NCBI GenBank assembly: GCA_903922465.1 | Contig: CAIXTV010000082.1 | Location: 1 to 48,179 of the forward strand | DNA: 48,179 nucleotides | Direction of reading: 5' to 3' | Source: an uncultured bacterium | Lineage (GTDB): Bacteria; Bacteroidota; Bacteroidia; Bacteroidales; CAIXTV01 | Position numbers and translations under genes: made by a program | Notes under the pieces: model-generated | Seen by the model: the letters and a program-made list of their open reading frames with translations, nothing else | Told to the model about the DNA's origin: nothing | The model's database searches: none | Shown here: in pieces, positions 47,015 through 48,179 of the stretch | Numbering within the stretch: position 1 is the first letter of the stretch | How the letters are laid out: every line of letters starts with the position of its first letter

Positions 47015-47773
47015 ATGTTTAAGAAAATACTTAAGAACCCTTTTACAGCAATCGTTTTAATATGGCGACGTTTCTTCCCTTTTGGCATCAAACCCAAAGA
47101 CATGGAAGCCTATCGCATCGGGAGCTGGAGTTATGGTCAATTAAAGAGAGTTTTTATTACGGATGTTTTTAAAGGGATAGAAAAAACCGAAGTCACTTTG
47201 CGAAATGCTTTCGATAAGGATTTCTACACATCCATGGATATGCAGGAAGTATTTATCCTGTGCTCTGTTATGAAACATATTCAGGCAAAAAACATTCTCG
47301 AAATCGGGACTTTTGATGGAAATACCACGCTAAACCTTGCCCTTAACCTGCCCGAAAGTGGCAACATCACCACGGTGGACTTACCCCCCGAATGGGACGG
47401 AACACTTCAGTTAGACATCCCCGAAATATATAAGAATGTCACCGAACGTTCCGGTGTCGGAAGACAATACAGAGAATATCCTGAATTGGCTTATAAAATC
47501 AATCAGATATTTGAAGACTCTGCACGATTAGATTGGGAAGCTTTGGACACTCCTTTTGATTTAATATTCCTCGATGGCTGTCATCACTATGAATATGTGA
47601 AAAACGATACGCTAAATGCCCTGCAACATCTCAAAAAAGGTGGAGTTCTCGTATGGCACGACTATGGAATGATTGAAGATGTCAGCAAAGTAGTCGATAA
47701 ATATATTGGCAAAATGCCTGTTTATGCCATTCGGGGCACTCGCATCGCTTTAGCAATTAAAGAGGTTTTGTAA
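47015..47773 (+). CDS. Class I SAM-dependent methyltransferase (Methyltransf_24-like)
   Basis: ILEIGTFDGNTTLNLALNLPESGNITTVDLPPEW...FDLIFLDGCHHYEYVKNDTLNALQHLKKGGVLVWHDY. Confidence 0.85.
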   Translation: MFKKILKNPFTAIVLIWRRFFPFGIKPKDMEAYRIGSWSYGQLKRVFITDVFKGIEKTEVTLRNAFDKDFYTSMDMQEVFILCSVMKHIQAKNILEIGTFDGNTTLNLALNLPESGNITTVDLPPEWDGTLQLDIPEIYKNVTERSGVGRQYREYPELAYKINQIFEDSARLDWEALDTPFDLIFLDGCHHYEYVKNDTLNALQHLKKGGVLVWHDYGMIEDVSKVVDKYIGKMPVYAIRGTRIALAIKEVL

Positions 47774-47887
47774 GACGAAGGCTTTAGGCTTTAGGCTTTA
47801 GGAAGAAAAAAACCCAAGACCCAAAATTCAAACCTGCCTGACTGCAGTCAGGTTCCAGGATCCAAGGGGGCTCGCCCAAATTGAAAC

Positions 47888-48018
47888 AGTTTTTCATTGC
47901 CGTTGTGCTTCAGCCAACGGACTTAAATGATAAAATGCTGTGGCTTTAGCCTAAGGATTATAATTACAAATTATCAGGTGTTCAGAGCGGAATTGCAAAT
48001 TCCGTTCACAGTAAGTAT
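47888..48018 (-). repeat. Dispersed repeat family R1, longest copy (inverted relative to 5655-6195)
   Basis: Reverse complement contains GGAATTTGCAATTCCGCTCTGAACACCTGATAATTTG...AATCCTTAGGCTAAAGCCACAGCATTTTATCATTTAAGTCCGTTGGCTGAAGCACAACGGCAATGAAAAA. Confidence 0.85.
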
Positions 48019-48021
48019 GTA

Positions 48022-48178
48022 CTACGCTGAACAACGCAGATTTGTGATGTATTTCTGAATAATACCTGCTAAATGAGGTGAGTAATTTGTGAATTTTATC
48101 CTATCTTTCAATATATCAAAACCAAATTTATCTGTAATCTCTCCTATTGAAGAATTAAGAAAAGAACTTGATATAGAT
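48022..48178 (-). CDS. Possible C-terminus of a truncated protein (runs off the right edge)
   Basis: Minus frame reads SISSSFLNSSIGEITDKFGFDILKDRIKFTNYSPHLAGIIQKYITNLRCSA*. Confidence 0.3.
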   Translation of the reverse strand, partial: SISSSFLNSSIGEITDKFGFDILKDRIKFTNYSPHLAGIIQKYITNLRCSA

Positions 48179-48179
48179 G

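Noticed and set aside
47836-47862. CCTGACTGCAGTCAGG palindrome as another member of the RAYT-linked family
   Set aside because: Different sequence, lacks the GTAGAGACGC arms.
1-48179. tRNA or rRNA genes
   Set aside because: No recognisable tRNA T-loop/CCA-type or rRNA sequence was seen by eye; a tRNAscan/Infernal run would be needed to be certain.

Overview
The window is AT-rich chromosomal DNA from a Bacteroidota-type bacterium (inferred from the T9SS C-terminal sorting domain, Fn3/DUF-type secreted proteins and lack of strong Shine-Dalgarno sites). From left to right it holds: (1) a type I restriction-modification locus (hsdR C-terminus, a RAYT/Y1 transposase, a fused hsdM-hsdS ORF, a SIR2-like gene and a DUF1643-like gene). 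This locus is peppered with five copies of a 28-bp perfect palindrome, GTAGAGACGC(A/G)ATGCAT(T/C)GCGTCTCTAC, four of them inside reading frames without breaking them. (2) A five-gene minus-strand operon predicted to be a trans-envelope electron conduit: b-type membrane protein, ferredoxin-FAD oxidoreductase, 20-heme and 13-heme c-type cytochromes, and an outer-membrane beta-barrel. (3) Two hypothetical genes and a 42-bp satellite array. (4) A 4381-aa T9SS-secreted modular protein. (5) A small gene flanked by structured RNA-like elements, then a 21-bp satellite array. (6) icmF. (7) Assorted envelope and hypothetical genes. (8) A glycan cluster with GT-C/TPR, GT9 and methyltransferase genes. The most interesting signals are the RAYT with its in-frame palindromes embedded in a type I RM system, and the 33-heme electron conduit operon. 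All family assignments are by eye from the translated ORFs; no database search was run.
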